Below are positions 23,401-37,540 of a DNA stretch of 64,000 bases, piece by piece. Every line of letters starts with the position of its first letter. The stretch's first letter is position 1. Source of the stretch: Pachyseris speciosa. Its lineage: Eukaryota; Cnidaria; Anthozoa; Scleractinia; Pachyseridae. A program made the position numbers and the translations under genes. The notes beneath the pieces were generated by a model. The model saw nothing but the letters and a program-made list of their open reading frames with translations. It was not told the origin of the DNA and ran no database searches. The stretch is taken from the NCBI GenBank assembly GCA_016490735.1, contig JAEMWC010000004.1, positions 1,657,501 to 1,721,500 of the forward strand. Direction: 5' to 3'.

Positions 23401-26400
23401 GCTTGTCAGCTAAACTTAGGACTGAGAAAGCAGTTTGTCTTCCCTCAAAAAGTCGTCAATTCTGACCTAAAAAGAAGACCACGGGTTACCTTAGAAATGA
23501 TCAGTACCCCACGACGAGGAAATGAGAAACAACGAGCACACCTCTAGCGTGCTTGTTCCTCATTTCTACAAAGAATAAAAAAAAATTCTGCTCTCAAGCT
23601 GAGCTGAACATATTGTATGTTATAGTTGCACTGCTTATATTTACACTACTTGTTATATAACGTGTTATGCACAGTTTACAGTATGTAAACTACTGAATAA
23701 CACGATTGTAACTGAGTGTAATCTGTTCCCGAGAACACTTTATAATGAAACGGGATTCCTCACCCTATTTTGACGTGAAGAAAGTTAATCCTTGGTCACA
23801 TCAAAATTTCACGTTTCTCATACCTAAACCTTAATGATCCCACATCCTGACTCCAAGGGCACTGCTATTCCTTGTCTTATATCCTGGCCTTTCGAATATT
23901 AGGTACTACACCTTGATTTCCAATGAATTTGGAAATATAAAATACTGACAAATCTCCTTTCTTTGGGCAATCGAATGTTAGCTGCTCCTTTAGTTTATAT
24001 CATTGACTAAACGATTTGATCACGACTATTGCAGTGTTAGTAGATTCTCATGCACTTGTTGTTTATGTATTTAAAATAATGAAAATAGCAAGAATGATTG
24101 TCCCTCAACTTGAAACTAAAAGATATTGTTTTCAAACTTTTCACTGAACTCAGTCTGCAATCCTTCCTGCGTTCAGCAATCCGCCGTCCAGCTCAATCAT
24201 TTTGAAATAAACTGCGTCGTCCACGAATGTGTTTTCCTCAAAAAATATCGAGAAAATAAAAAAAAAATCAGTGATTTACATCATGTTGCGCATTGTAACT
24301 CTCTACACTGTGGTTATATCGGGGGGGGGGGGGGGGATGGGCGATCACGGCAGGCTGGTATCAAGAAACGCAAATATGACATGACCACAAGATAATTACA
24401 GGTCAAACTGACTTCATATCCTGACCTACTTGTTTCAAAGTGATAAACAATTATTTCACGACATGGAGTCTCACGTGGGACATCTATGATTAGAGCGGAA
24501 TAATTGTTTTGCTATACAAACAAACGGACAACGTTGTTATTCTGCCAAAGAAACGTTTCTGCTATAATTACAAGGCGATACGTGTTTCGCACCCATCTTT
24601 GCACAACTTCTCTATTGGCACGATATCGGCTGATAGCGCATTATTCCACTGGTACGACATCGGGTGATAACCCGCTTAAGGAGCCAATCAGAAGGCGACT
24701 CGCTCATATCATGGGCCCACTATGTATATATTTAATCGACAGAGATAACGGATCAGTATTCACAGAAAGCTACTGATGGGAACAGTATGTGACTTGACTT
24801 TAATTAAAAACGATTGGAGTGAGTTCCTTTCAAAAGCGTAGGTTATTTCCGTGAAAAGATAGTGACTTCCTGGATTAAAACAAACTATTCCTAACCTTCC
24901 TACTTGTAATAGACATAAGGAACGAATGTTACGTTAGAAAAGTCTCAAAGTTCGCATTAGTAATGACTTCAAAAAATGACCCAATTTCACTGTGTTAAAT
25001 ATTAAAAGACAAGTAACGCCAGAAAAACCGTGCTCAACACGGTTTACGTTGGAAACATGTGACAAGCGTAGTTTGTCTATAACAAGGAGTTTATTGATGT
25101 ACTTCACTCGCCAGTAAACTTTGTAACATGCAAGTTGAATAAAGTCAAGTCAAGTATCAAGTCAAATAAAGTGCTGTATAAGGTTACCAATGAGTACAGC
25201 TTGAATGCTTGAATATCAATCTTGAATATAATATTCTGGCATGTAAATGGTTTTGGCCTGTCTACTTAATATGCATCACAATCTACAAACTAATCTAAAA
25301 TGTGACACTTTCTTCCATTCCATAAAATTTTGAGCCGCAGTGAGGCACTGATCCGGATCTACGGAAGATTCATCTCTCTAGCTGGGTATTGGTCACTACT
25401 GCACACGAACATAAAATAACATCAACCTCTTGGAATGCGTCCTCGCTTTCAATGTTTTAGTCAACCGGAATCTTGTAGAAAAGTGTTAGGCAACTTGTTC
25501 AAGGGGATTATAAGAAACTATTTTCTCCTTATAGGTATATTAGTGACTCTTTGTCAAGCAAACAGGTTATTGCGTGTCTTGTGGTTGAAGCTTCAACACT
25601 CAACACTCTGAGAAATGACTGGAATCAAGTAGAGAGAATATATATTCCAAACATAGCAATAATCTAATAAACCAAATCACAGTGACAAAATGGTATCGTT
25701 GTCTGGTTTCGCAGGACATACCTCGCACATTCGCCTTTGACTTTGGCTTGCCCTTAAACTGTACTTTTCGATCCGTTTCGCCTACTGAGAACGAAGCCAG
25801 AATGGAAATCAAAGGAGGCAATATGTCTGGGTTTTTGTAGCATAAACAAAACGCTCCTTCGCTTTTTAGTGTTTTCGTGCTTCCAATGCTTTATACAAAC
25901 TGGATGTCCAATTAAATACATGGACTAATCATCACAGAGCAGAGATATCAATAATTGAATCCTCATCAGTAAATAACGGCTTACTGTTCTATTCACAAGT
26001 CACGAAACGAAACAGCAGGTTAGTTTTTAAACAAAAATAACATCGCTTGATCGCAAAGTTTCTAGAAATATCAATGTACAAATTTCAGAATAAGAAAGAG
26101 ACGTTTTCTTTCAACTAGTCGTACCGCCATTCCGAACAAAAGTGTATTGAGCATAACTAATGAAATTTCTAAACATCACTGTCCACTAATTATCAGTGTA
26201 ATTGGGAGTAAGTAAATACAACCGATTTTTTCTCAAATTTGGTTTGAAGTGGATTCAACTATGCTTGTCGATTATAGATCTACGAGCGACACGACAAGCT
26301 AGCTTTGGGCTATTTGTCTTTTCGTATATCAAATATTCTTATTTCGGCACTCAAAATTTCATTAATTTTTTAACAATGGCTTAACAATAGCTTGACTCTC

Positions 26401-26818
26401 TTATTCTCCACAAGCAAAGAGAGATAATGCAGGTGATATTGTTCAATACAGCTCCATTTCATTAGCATTTCTAACCATGCCCACGCATTACTTAGTCTCT
26501 ATTGTAAGCTATGTGCAGCCAAATCGAGTACATACAAAAGATGTCTCATGAAAAATACAAGAGAAATAGAAGAAATTAAGAAATTAATTTTTTCTCCTAA
26601 CCGTGTTACCGTGTTTAACTATATAGCGTTTTCAGACTCCTTTCCAACCCTGACAACTATTCTCAAACTGGTATTTTTCTTAATGAAAAAGTTATGTTCA
26701 AGTTATTTCGTATGGACACCTACTTGCAGAAAACGTGGAACAAATCGAATAGATTGAAACCGTTTTAATATTTTATAAGTTACCAAATAAATGTTTATAG
26801 AAGAGGGGAGAGGTTTCT
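23401..26818. other. Upstream flank of GPCR copy 1 (same in units 2 and 3)
   Basis: No convincing second gene. It holds an imperfect hairpin at 23519-23566, 119 bp upstream of the ATG, a poly-G tract at 24321-24336, and several minus-strand frames without motifs. One minus-strand frame (25600-25821) ends in a GTATGT donor of fitting phase but has no ATG in that frame, so it could at most be a non-coding leader. The promoter is not localised. Confidence 0.4.
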
Positions 26819-27146
26819 AGGCTTTTGTACATTATGCTTTTGTTTCCCCCACTAAAATGCTCCACCTTAATGCTCCAATTTTCCCACTAAAATGCTCGGT
26901 CTTCCCCAAAAAAGCCACTAAAATGCTCGGATAATGCTCATTATACAAACGGTTTTTTTTTAATTTATTTCAAAGTTTTTAACATAATGTTAACTGTTCA
27001 CACTTACAAAAACGTACAAGTGGTGCAAGTAACAACAACAACGTATACAAGTTCATAAATCCGGACAAAAAAACATAATCCTCGAAATCATCTATGAATT
27101 CTGAGTTTTAGTCTTCATTTTCTCTAAAAATGAAATTAAATATTAT
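26819..27146. mobile_element. Mutator-type MITE cut by the unit 1/2 junction
   Basis: Left half of the element that is complete at 48277-48877: same left end (AGGCTTTTGTACATTATGC) and preceding AGAGGTTTCT. It stops at AAATATTAT, where the next unit begins. Confidence 0.85.
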
Positions 27147-28647
27147 GCCAGTATTAATTAAATATTATGCCAGTATTAATTACTGGTGTAAATAGTGTGC
27201 AATGATATGCAGAGCATCGCAGATATTTATTAGTATAAAACGTTAAATAACTGTCAGGATGTCAGTAATGTGTAGATAAATTTAACGTTTCATGACGGGG
27301 AAATACATTTCTACAAATTTGAATTTGAGGCACAACTTGAGCCCTTTATTTTTTTCATCTTTTGATCTCATTTTTCTGAAAGTTCTCGTCTGGTTATTTG
27401 AATTTCACTAGAAGAGAAATAAACAGTTATGGCTGAAATATTGAAATTTACCTACAGCGTATCGAACCGAAATAAAACAGTGAGATGTTTTTATGTCTCA
27501 CTGCCGCTCGCATCTCAACCCCTGTGACAGCCAATCGCCATCTTAATCATGATCTACTAGATAGACCTGGCAGTTATGAGATGTAAAAAGGTTATGAATT
27601 ATAAAATTGTCTGACTAAGACAATTGTGACTAATGTCAGAGAATTTTTTGTAATTCGAATTAATAAACACTTGGGTTGAAGTAAAGAGCAAACTGTGGCC
27701 GTTTCGTCTTTCTTCGTTTGTTTGTTTGTTTGTTTGTCTTTGGTTATGTTTTTAATAAAACAACCATTACCTTGTTAAGGGTGGGGGAATTTAGTAGTAG
27801 TCTTCATTATTTCACTTAGAGGTAATTTACATCCCTAAGTGCTAAAACCTCACCCTTACTTCAAAGAGAGATGTATGATGAAAACACCTTCTATCAGATA
27901 ACAGCTTTCAAACCTCTTTCCTTTTCAATCGGAGGGCCGCCAACATACCCTACCTCAAAAACCTCCAATTGTATTAGTTTACTTTAGCTTGTCAGTTCCT
28001 ATTTTAACAAATACAAAAAAAGCTTATAAGAACTCTTTTATGCTAACATAGAAAAACGTTTGTTCATTTACACAAATTTTACTGCAAATCTGGTCTTGTT
28101 ATAAAGAAATCGATCGATTTACCACCATACTCTCACAAAGTAGCAGTACCGGTATCAGTCGGTATTTTGTCTTTTTTGCGTCTAGTGTGCATCTAATAAG
28201 AGTTTTTAACAGGAGTCGAGACAAGCTTGAAAAGACAAGACTTATGTTCACACTTGACAGGGGTATTCAGGGTTTTTTATCTTGAGACTAAATAGGACGA
28301 ATATTGTCAACGAAAGAACGGAATTTTCTTTCTGAGTGAGACTGTTCTCGATTGAATTTAAGCTTAATTTATAGAGCTGGCATGTTTCGTTCGACGATCG
28401 ATGTTTAATCTTTGAGTGAGTTTTTTAAATGCTCGATAAATTCGTTGACTTTATGGTTAAAAAAGAACAATTAAAAGTTTTACGCATCAGCCTACCATAA
28501 ATGTGTTTCTTCGTTCCTTGGAGTGTCAAATTACAGAGCATGTTATCTGCTCTAGCTATGAGTTTTACAATGATTTGTATGAAGCAAAGCTATGAAGCAA
28601 TACATGTACAAGAGAGATCACGCGCGTTTGGAAGTTTGGAAGCTGTC

Positions 28648-29027
28648 TTAACCGCGGTCAAACGTAAAAAATAAGAAAAGTCCTTTAAAGATAAGGTTTT
28701 TACGTCAGTTGAGAGCTCAAAGATGACGAGTCTTTCATCAGTCTGTGAGTTTACTAAACCATTTCATGGAGTACTAAAAAAGTTTTAAAGTTTTTTTAAA
28801 GCGAAGAATGTGGAAACTGGTCGGCGCGGTGTGTTTTTGTTTTCTGTTTCAATACGTGACTTCAGGAAAACCGATTCACCTTATTGTTGCTAAAACTTTT
28901 TTAGTAATTCGTAAAATGATTTAGTAAACTCACAGACTGAAGAAAAACTTATCATCTTTGAGCTCTCGACGTAAAAACCTCATCTTTTAAGGACTTTTCT
29001 TACTTTTTTACGTTTGACCGCGGTTAA
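28648..29027. mobile_element. Mutator-type MITE (unit 2 copy)
   Basis: Same element and same target duplication as at 18255, carried along by the segmental duplication and not by a new insertion. Confidence 0.88.
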
Positions 29028-29676
29028 GAAGCTGTCTGTTTTTGGCGCGAATAGAAGTCTCATACCCAGATCCCCCACGCTTTTAGTTCACCGACTTGGT
29101 TCGAAAGCTGCTGCATGGTTCTTTCGTAAGATTCTAACTTCTAACTTGCTGTATCTGGCAGTTGCTGATGTATGTGAGAAATGGGGACAGGAAAAGCTAG
29201 GTTTCCGTGCGTTATATTCAAAATTCCAGAGAGACTGGATAACTGTAGACGCGTAAACAGTAAAATTATAAAGGGTATTGTTATAGCGCTTTCAACAACT
29301 TAAATCACCTTTAAAATGCTAAGCTAGTTTTGCACAGGACGCCTTTAATACGAATTAAAGATCAAAACGTTCGTATGTGCGTAAATTTGTCGATGGCCGT
29401 GTGGATTCGACTCGCGGAGAAAAGTAAAGCTAGAAATCAGATAGCACAATTTCAACCACTTTATTTTTAAACTTTCACAATATTTACTGAATTCATCTTA
29501 TTCCTTGCAAGACATCAAGACACATTTTTCAACGGAGTTAAAGAATCATGCTTTGAAAAACCAATCATTCTTTTGACTTTGCTTAAAGATCATTTCAGCT
29601 AACACCTTATTTCAATTAACTTCATGATCTTTACTTTACTTTCATTTGGTAAATATATTCATCTATATGCATACCT

Positions 29677-29834
29677 CTTACCAACCTCGTTGTCTCGGTC
29701 CGTACTGTAAGTTACGGACCGAGTTTTTTCCCATTGATTTATGGCCCAAGCGCGAAGCGCGCGGGCCATAATTTAATGAGAAAAAATGAGGATCGGTAAC
29801 TTACAGTACGGACCGAGACAGCGAGGTTAGTAAG
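29677..29834. mobile_element. Inverted-repeat element, CTTACCAACCTCG ends (unit 2)
   Basis: Identical copy of the element at 19284, carried by the segmental duplication. Confidence 0.75.
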
Positions 29835-31106
29835 ATATTAATTATATCTCTGAGGTTAATACGGTGCGCGTGAAAGAAAACGAGTTGAAGTCAAGCGGGC
29901 CGTACTGTAGAATACGGCCCGAAAAATTGACCAATCACAGCGCGCGTACTAAGTGAGAGATATAATAAAAGTACTTATTTACTTATGTATGTTCATGGCT
30001 ACTTTTTCTGAGGTAAATATTTTGTGAAGCCTTCATTCCGACATTCAGATCACTGTAGCCCGTATTTAGTTCAAAGCTATAAAGTCTTCTCCCACATCCA
30101 CAAAGCAACATCAGATGCTGATGGACTTCTGACAGGAAGCCATTACAAGCCAGTATAATCCAATAGATATATATTGTTACGATTAAAACATTTATGCCGC
30201 TGTCCTAGTGTTTCAAGATGTGTTAACCTATAATGTTGTGAATCATAAACTAATTTAAAAGGCAAATTTACCTACTATACAGCAATACATCCCTCTCACC
30301 CCATGCCGAAAACAAAATCCTAAAATAGTCCTTTAAATAAATTTTATGCGGAGATTACATTCATAAATTTGGAGGTTTAATATTAAGCCCATACTTTCTC
30401 TTCTATCAAACCTAAGTGCTTAAAAGCGAACGATTTCACTCTCACTCTATTGTATCTCTGACTTTATTTTTATTTTAATCTAGTTCGGGGAAAACTTTGT
30501 TATGTTATAGGTGCTATTGTATCTATTGGAGAATGCGCGCTGTTGACGACACCGTCACGAAAAAAAGAAATCTGTAGAGCGAAAGGAGTTAGATAAGTTT
30601 AACATTCCGTCTGCTGCAGTGTGGTCAAAGTTTTTCAAAATCGAAGATCCAAAATTAGCAAACTCTCTGCCCTGAGAGTTGCACCTGTTTTGGAAGCTTC
30701 ATTCTCAACCAAGTAAAATTCTACTCTGCGCATACTTGCATGGTCAGGATACCAAAGAAACTGGGGTCGAGAACGTTGAAACTGCCAGGTCACGAGTTCA
30801 AGCCTCAAATAGTTTTCAGCCCTTCTATGGTAGCTCCGTTCACAGTGATAAGGTTCATCCACTCCTCCTCTCTAAAATCATTCGTCTATTTTTTCTTAAT
30901 TGTCAATTTGACGGATGTGTCAAAGCAAGCTGACAGTTTACTTGTAGTCGCGCTTAGCACCGAACGGCAAAACGACTTTTCAATCACCACACAGTTCTCA
31001 GATTTCAATTCGCGTCCGGAGTGCCCTGGCCACAAGGATGTTTTATTGTTAGAGTCAAAGGATCTTGCTGCAGCATAAAGCAGTATTAGAGTACATTCTC
31101 TAAATG

Positions 31107-33793
31107 TCAGGGTGTATCAGGACTGTCCCTTCTGTGATTAGCTTCCTCTCTGAGCTTTTGAAGGGGGATACTTACAGCTAGAGAGCTGGTGCGAGACATG
31201 CGTGTTGTTCTTGTGGTGCTTCTGCTAATTATTGTTTTCCTGTAGCGATCCGCTCTGCTTGGACCTCTGCAGAGAATACGATAAAATTCCTGACGATAGT
31301 TCTCTGAGAATATTACATAAAGAATCGGATTTATAGCACTGTTGGCATACCCCAGCCAAGGGGTGATCATATAAACCTCCTGAGGTAATCTCTTCAATAA
31401 GGGCATGTTGAAATTACGTACCAGCTCAATTGCTTGCCATGGAAGCCACGACAAAGCGAACACAATAACCACAGTTATTAACATGGCCGTCGCACGTCTG
31501 CTCGAGGACTGTGCCTTTTTCTTTGATACTAAATTACGATGGCCTGGGAGTTTCCTGCTCCAAAGACGCAATCCTGCAAAGCTATAGATTGCAGCAATAA
31601 GAATTAGAGGAATGGCGTAACCCAACAAAAATAGAAGTATGTTGTACGTTTCCGGTGACATCGTCCCCCAGTGAACTTCGTTATCGCATATCATTATGTC
31701 AGTTCCCTCCATTTTTCTGTTTGTGGATATTATTAAAGGCGGAATTGTTAAGGCCAGCGCGCACAGCCAGATCATAACAACAGTGAAACGCACCACATTT
31801 CGAGTCATAACAGTCTTCATTGGGAGCAAGATTGCAAAGCTTCGGTCAAGAGAAATCGCCACTAAACTAAACACTGAGGCAGTCAAAGAACCCACTTGAG
31901 CGGAGTGAAGAAACTTGCATAAAAAGTCGCCCATAAACGTGCCAAACCACCTGTTATACACGTAGAACCATTTGAGCATATACGGTATGTCTATAGTCAT
32001 GAGCAGATCCGCAAAGGCCATGTTGGCGATAAGCGTGTTTGTCGAACTGCGCATGTGATTTACAGTGCACACGATGTAAATAACCACCGTATTACCGATC
32101 AAAGCCAGAATAAAAATGGCCACTGCAAAGATAGTCGCTCCGATTTGAATGTTGCGCGGAATGACGAAACCAGATGCACCCGGATAGCCACCTGTCACGT
32201 TTTGCGTTGTGTTTGGGAGAGCAGCAAACTCTGCAGAAAATTACAGTACAAAAGGTCAGTTAAAAGAAGGCACATTTCTTCCTGAAATGAGTTTAAAAAG
32301 TTCTATTGGGCGGTAATGTATGTGCACTAGACGCCAAAGCCATTGCTTTCGGGGCGGTCAAAACCAAAGCCACCAAGTATTGAAAAGTTATCTTATCATA
32401 GTGTGCATAGGATGAAGAAGTGTTCTAATAACGCAGTTGCATCGAAGGAAGAGTAGAATGAAAATGGAGGCTATTAAGGTCTGATAGTTTGTACGAGTAG
32501 TGACCTAACGCATCAACGCTTATAAGCTACTGCGATGCCAGAAAAAAAGCATTTTGTGAGTACTAATTGCGGACCTATATTTGAAAGACTGTGTCACCTC
32601 TGTTGCTGAACTTTGTGCCAGTTTTCCTTCCTGCTTCAATGACGCTGGGACACGATTTAATCTAATCGTAACCAACCATCATTTACTCAAACATAGTATT
32701 CTACGTTTTGTCTTTCAATCGATTACACGGTCGAAAACACCTGTTTTCAATAGATCCTTAGACCCTACCCTCCCAGGTGATAAATAATGACCGATCCCTA
32801 AAAAGTATTTTTATCAAAATAAAGTAAACTAAAACGTACCACCGAAACGTACGGCGATGTTATTTGTTTGCCTTTGTTATTTGTTTGCCTTGAATGTGAC
32901 CATTCAAATGACAGCTACTGAGCAGAATTTTCCTCTGAAACGTACGGCGATGTTATTTGTTTGCCTTGTTTTATTTAATGTTTCGCAATATTTTCCAACG
33001 AATTAATTTCATTGAATTGTCTCTAAGCGGTCTTTATTTTGTTAGATTAACTTCTTAAATTAATATATTTTGCTAAATTAGTTTGAAAATTATGGAAATG
33101 GTCTTAGTTGATCTCTGTGATTAATGAGAATAAAAAACACGGGAATACAAACAGGAAAGAAAGCAAATATGGTTCTCAACCTCCTGCATGGGAGTGATAA
33201 TAGCTAAAGTCAACAAAACATATTAATCACTTTGATCGAATTTCTGTTAAAATAAACACAGAGGGCCAGGGAGCTTTTTCGTTGTTATATTGTCAACACA
33301 TCCGTTAATTATGCTTTACAAGATGGCTCTCTCCACAAACTCTTGAGGTGACTACTCAAATAAAAGCCACTGAGATAACAGTTGTGATGTTGTTTAATAT
33401 GCTGTGGCTGTGCAAGGTGGTTCTAACTTTTGAGTCTGTGGATGAAATTCTAAAATGTGACCATTCAAATGACAGCTACTGAGCAGAATTTTCCTCTGTT
33501 GATGCATTTTTCGCTGTACAAGGCGGTGGTTCTAACGTTTGACTGTGTAAATAAAATCCTATAGTGCTGTAGTATGACCGATCTTTCTGTGGTACAATAA
33601 AATGTGGCTCAAACGTTTCCGGCAGAGACGAAAGTCCCACGGGTGTGTCTACGGTTAAACTGGTTTGCAGAAAAGCATTTTTTTTATTGGCGTCCTTCAT
33701 TCGACACTTCAGTTTCGTTTGTCGTCTTTTTTACTTCGTTCCGCCCGTATCATGCATGAGAAGATACCAGCTCAACTCACCTCTTGGCTCCAT
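31107..33793 (-). CDS. Class A GPCR, array copy 2 (protein identical to copy 1)
   Basis: Coding exon 1 33781-33793, intron 32231-33780, exon 2 31107-32230; same splice signals and 378-aa product as the copy at 20714-23400. The predicted protein is identical to copy 1, and I found no nucleotide difference in the coding part. This copy lies in the part of unit 2 that derives from the unit-1 type, so identity reflects recent origin by unequal crossing-over and need not imply selection. Its upstream flank (33794-37212) is also essentially identical to that of copy 1, so expression should be alike unless chromatin position matters. Confidence 0.88.
32844..32936. other. 93-bp insertion with templated core (unit 2)
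   Basis: Same insertion as at 22451, inherited from the unit-1 type; absent from unit 3. Confidence 0.85.
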
Positions 33794-36700
33794 GCTTGTC
33801 AGCTAAACTTAGGACTGAGAAAGCAGTTTGTCTTCCCTCAAAAAGTCGTCAATTCTGACCTAAAAAGAAGACCACGGGTTACCTTAGAAATGATCAGTAC
33901 CCCACGACGAGGAAATGAGAAACAACGAGCACACCTCTAGCGTGCTTGTTCCTCATTTCTACAAAGAATAAAAAAAAATTCTGCTCTCAAGCTGAGCTGA
34001 ACATATTGTATGTTATAGTTGCACTGCTTATATTTACACTACTTGTTATATAACGTGTTATGCACAGTTTACAGTATGTAAACTACTGAATAACACGATT
34101 GTAACTGAGTGTAATCTGTTCCCGAGAACACTTTATAATGAAACGGGATTCCTCACCCTATTTTGACGTGAAGAAAGTTAATCCTTGGTCACATCAAAAT
34201 TTCACGTTTCTCATACCTAAACCTTAATGATCCCACATCCTGACTCCAAGGGCACTGCTATTCCTTGTCTTATATCCTGGCCTTTCGAATATTAGGTACT
34301 ACACCTTGATTTCCAATGAATTTGGAAATATAAAATACTGACAAATCTCCTTTCTTTGGGCAATCGAATGTTAGCTGCTCCTTTAGTTTATATCATTGAC
34401 TAAACGATTTGATCACGACTATTGCAGTGTTAGTAGATTCTCATGCACTTGTTGTTTATGTATTTAAAATAATGAAAATAGCAAGAATGATTGTCCCTCA
34501 ACTTGAAACTAAAAGATATTGTTTTCAAACTTTTCACTGAACTCAGTCTGCAATCCTTCCTGCGTTCAGCAATCCGCCGTCCAGCTCAATCATTTTGAAA
34601 TAAACTGCGTCGTCCACGAATGTGTTTTCCTCAAAAAATATCGAGAAAATAAAAAAAAAATCAGTGATTTACATCATGTTGCGCATTGTAACTCTCTACA
34701 CTGTGGTTATATCGGGGGGGGGGGGGGGGGATGGGCGATCACGGCAGGCTGGTATCAAGAAACGCAAATATGACATGACCACAAGATAATTACAGGTCAA
34801 ACTGACTTCATATCCTGACCTACTTGTTTCAAAGTGATAAACAATTATTTCACGACATGGAGTCTCACGTGGGACATCTATGATTAGAGCGGAATAATTG
34901 TTTTGCTATACAAACAAACGGACAACGTTGTTATTCTGCCAAAGAAACGTTTCTGCTATAATTACAAGGCGATACGTGTTTCGCACCCATCTTTGCACAA
35001 CTTCTCTATTGGCACGATATCGGCTGATAGCGCATTATTCCACTGGTACGACATCGGGTGATAACCCGCTTAAGGAGCCAATCAGAAGGCGACTCGCTCA
35101 TATCATGGGCCCACTATGTATATATTTAATCGACAGAGATAACGGATCAGTATTCACAGAAAGCTACTGATGGGAACAGTATGTGACTTGACTTTAATTA
35201 AAAACGATTGGAGTGAGTTCCTTTCAAAAGCGTAGGTTATTTCCGTGAAAAGATAGTGACTTCCTGGATTAAAACAAACTATTCCTAACCTTCCTACTTG
35301 TAATAGACATAAGGAACGAATGTTACGTTAGAAAAGTCTCAAAGTTCGCATTAGTAATGACTTCAAAAAATGACCCAATTTCACTGTGTTAAATATTAAA
35401 AGACAAGTAACGCCAGAAAAACCGTGCTCAACACGGTTTACGTTGGAAACATGTGACAAGCGTAGTTTGTCTATAACAAGGAGTTTATTGATGTACTTCA
35501 CTCGCCAGTAAACTTTGTAACATGCAAGTTGAATAAAGTCAAGTCAAGTATCAAGTCAAATAAAGTGCTGTATAAGGTTACCAATGAGTACAGCTTGAAT
35601 GCTTGAATATCAATCTTGAATATAATATTCTGGCATGTAAATGGTTTTGGCCTGTCTACTTAATATGCATCACAATCTACAAACTAATCTAAAATGTGAC
35701 ACTTTCTTCCATTCCATAAAATTTTGAGCCGCAGTGAGGCACTGATCCGGATCTACGGAAGATTCATCTCTCTAGCTGGGTATTGGTCACTACTGCACAC
35801 GAACATAAAATAACATCAACCTCTTGGAATGCGTCCTCGCTTTCAATGTTTTAGTCAACCGGAATCTTGTAGAAAAGTGTTAGGCAACTTGTTCAAGGGG
35901 ATTATAAGAAACTATTTTCTCCTTATAGGTATATTAGTGACTCTTTGTCAAGCAAACAGGTTATTGCGTGTCTTGTGGTTGAAGCTTCAACACTCAACAC
36001 TCTGAGAAATGACTGGAATCAAGTAGAGAGAATATATATTCCAAACATAGCAATAATCTAATAAACCAAATCACAGTGACAAAATGGTATCGTTGTCTGG
36101 TTTCGCAGGACATACCTCGCACATTCGCCTTTGACTTTGGCTTGCCCTTAAACTGTACTTTTCGATCCGTTTCGCCTACTGAGAACGAAGCCAGAATGGA
36201 AATCAAAGGAGGCAATATGTCTGGGTTTTTGTAGCATAAACAAAACGCTCCTTCGCTTTTTAGTGTTTTCGTGCTTCCAATGCTTTATACAAACTGGATG
36301 TCCAATTAAATACATGGACTAATCATCACAGAGCAGAGATATCAATAATTGAATCCTCATCAGTAAATAACGGCTTACTGTTCTATTCACAAGTCACGAA
36401 ACGAAACAGCAGGTTAGTTTTTAAACAAAAATAACATCGCTTGATCGCAAAGTTTCTAGAAATATCAATGTACAAATTTCAGAATAAGAAAGAGACGTTT
36501 TCTTTCAACTAGTCGTACCGCCATTCCGAACAAAAGTGTATTGAGCATAACTAATGAAATTTCTAAACATCACTGTCCACTAATTATCAGTGTAATTGGG
36601 AGTAAGTAAATACAACCGATTTTTTCTCAAATTTGGTTTGAAGTGGATTCAACTATGCTTGTCGATTATAGATCTACGAGCGACACGACAAGCTAGCTTT

Positions 36701-37212
36701 GGGCTATTTGTCTTTTCGTATATCAAATATTCTTATTTCGGCACTCAAAATTTCATTAATTTTTTAACAATGGCTTAACAATAGCTTGACTCTCTTATTC
36801 TCCACAAGCAAAGAGAGATAATGCAGGTGATATTGTTCAATACAGCTCCATTTCATTAGCATTTCTAACCATGCCCACGCATTACTTAGTCTCTATTGTA
36901 AGCTATGTGCAGCCAAATCGAGTACATACAAAAGATGTCTCATGAAAAATACAAGAGAAATAGAAGAAATTAAGAAATTAATTTTTTCTCCTAACCGTGT
37001 TACCGTGTTTAACTATATAGCGTTTTCAGACTCCTTTCCAACCCTGACAACTATTCTCAAACTGGTATTTTTCTTAATGAAAAAGTTATGTTCAAGTTAT
37101 TTCGTATGGACACCTACTTGCAGAAAACGTGGAACAAATCGAATAGATTGAAACCGTTTTAATATTTTATAAGTTACCAAATAAATGTTTATAGAAGAGG
37201 GGAGAGGTTTCT

Positions 37213-37540
37213 AGGCTTTTGTACATTATGCTTTTGTTTCCCCCACTAAAATGCTCCACCTTAATGCTCCAATTTTCCCACTAAAATGCTCGGTCTTCCC
37301 CAAAAAAGCCACTAAAATGCTCGGATAATGCTCATTATACAAACGGTTTTTTTTTAATTTATTTCAAAGTTTTTAACATAATGTTAACTGTTCACACTTA
37401 CAAAAACGTACAAGTGGTGCAAGTAACAACAACAACGTATACAAGTTCATAAATCCGGACAAAAAAACATAATCCTCGAAATCATCTATGAATTCTGAGT
37501 TTTAGTCTTCATTTTCTCTAAAAATGAAATTAAATATTAT
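37213..37540. mobile_element. Mutator-type MITE cut by the unit 2/3 junction
   Basis: Same truncated left half as at 26819, with an identical junction. Confidence 0.85.

Larger units (their letters stand above)
16769..27160. repeat. Tandem segmental duplication, unit 1 (10.4 kb)
   Basis: Homology to units 2 and 3 begins about 11 bp after the zinc-finger stop codon. The unit holds, in order: the zinc-finger 3' flank, a Mutator-type MITE (18255), an inverted-repeat element (19284), the GPCR gene on the minus strand (20714-23400), about 3.4 kb of its upstream flank, and a truncated MITE at the distal edge (26819). I see six small differences from unit 2, all before about 17600. After that it appears identical to unit 2 except for one base in a poly-G run (16 G here, 17 in unit 2). 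Confidence 0.95.

Noticed and set aside
25600..25821. Possible first exon of the GPCR on the minus strand, with GTATGT donor of fitting phase
   Set aside because: No ATG in the required frame between the upstream stop and the donor. The 23388-23400 exon has a start, an upstream stop and a better donor.
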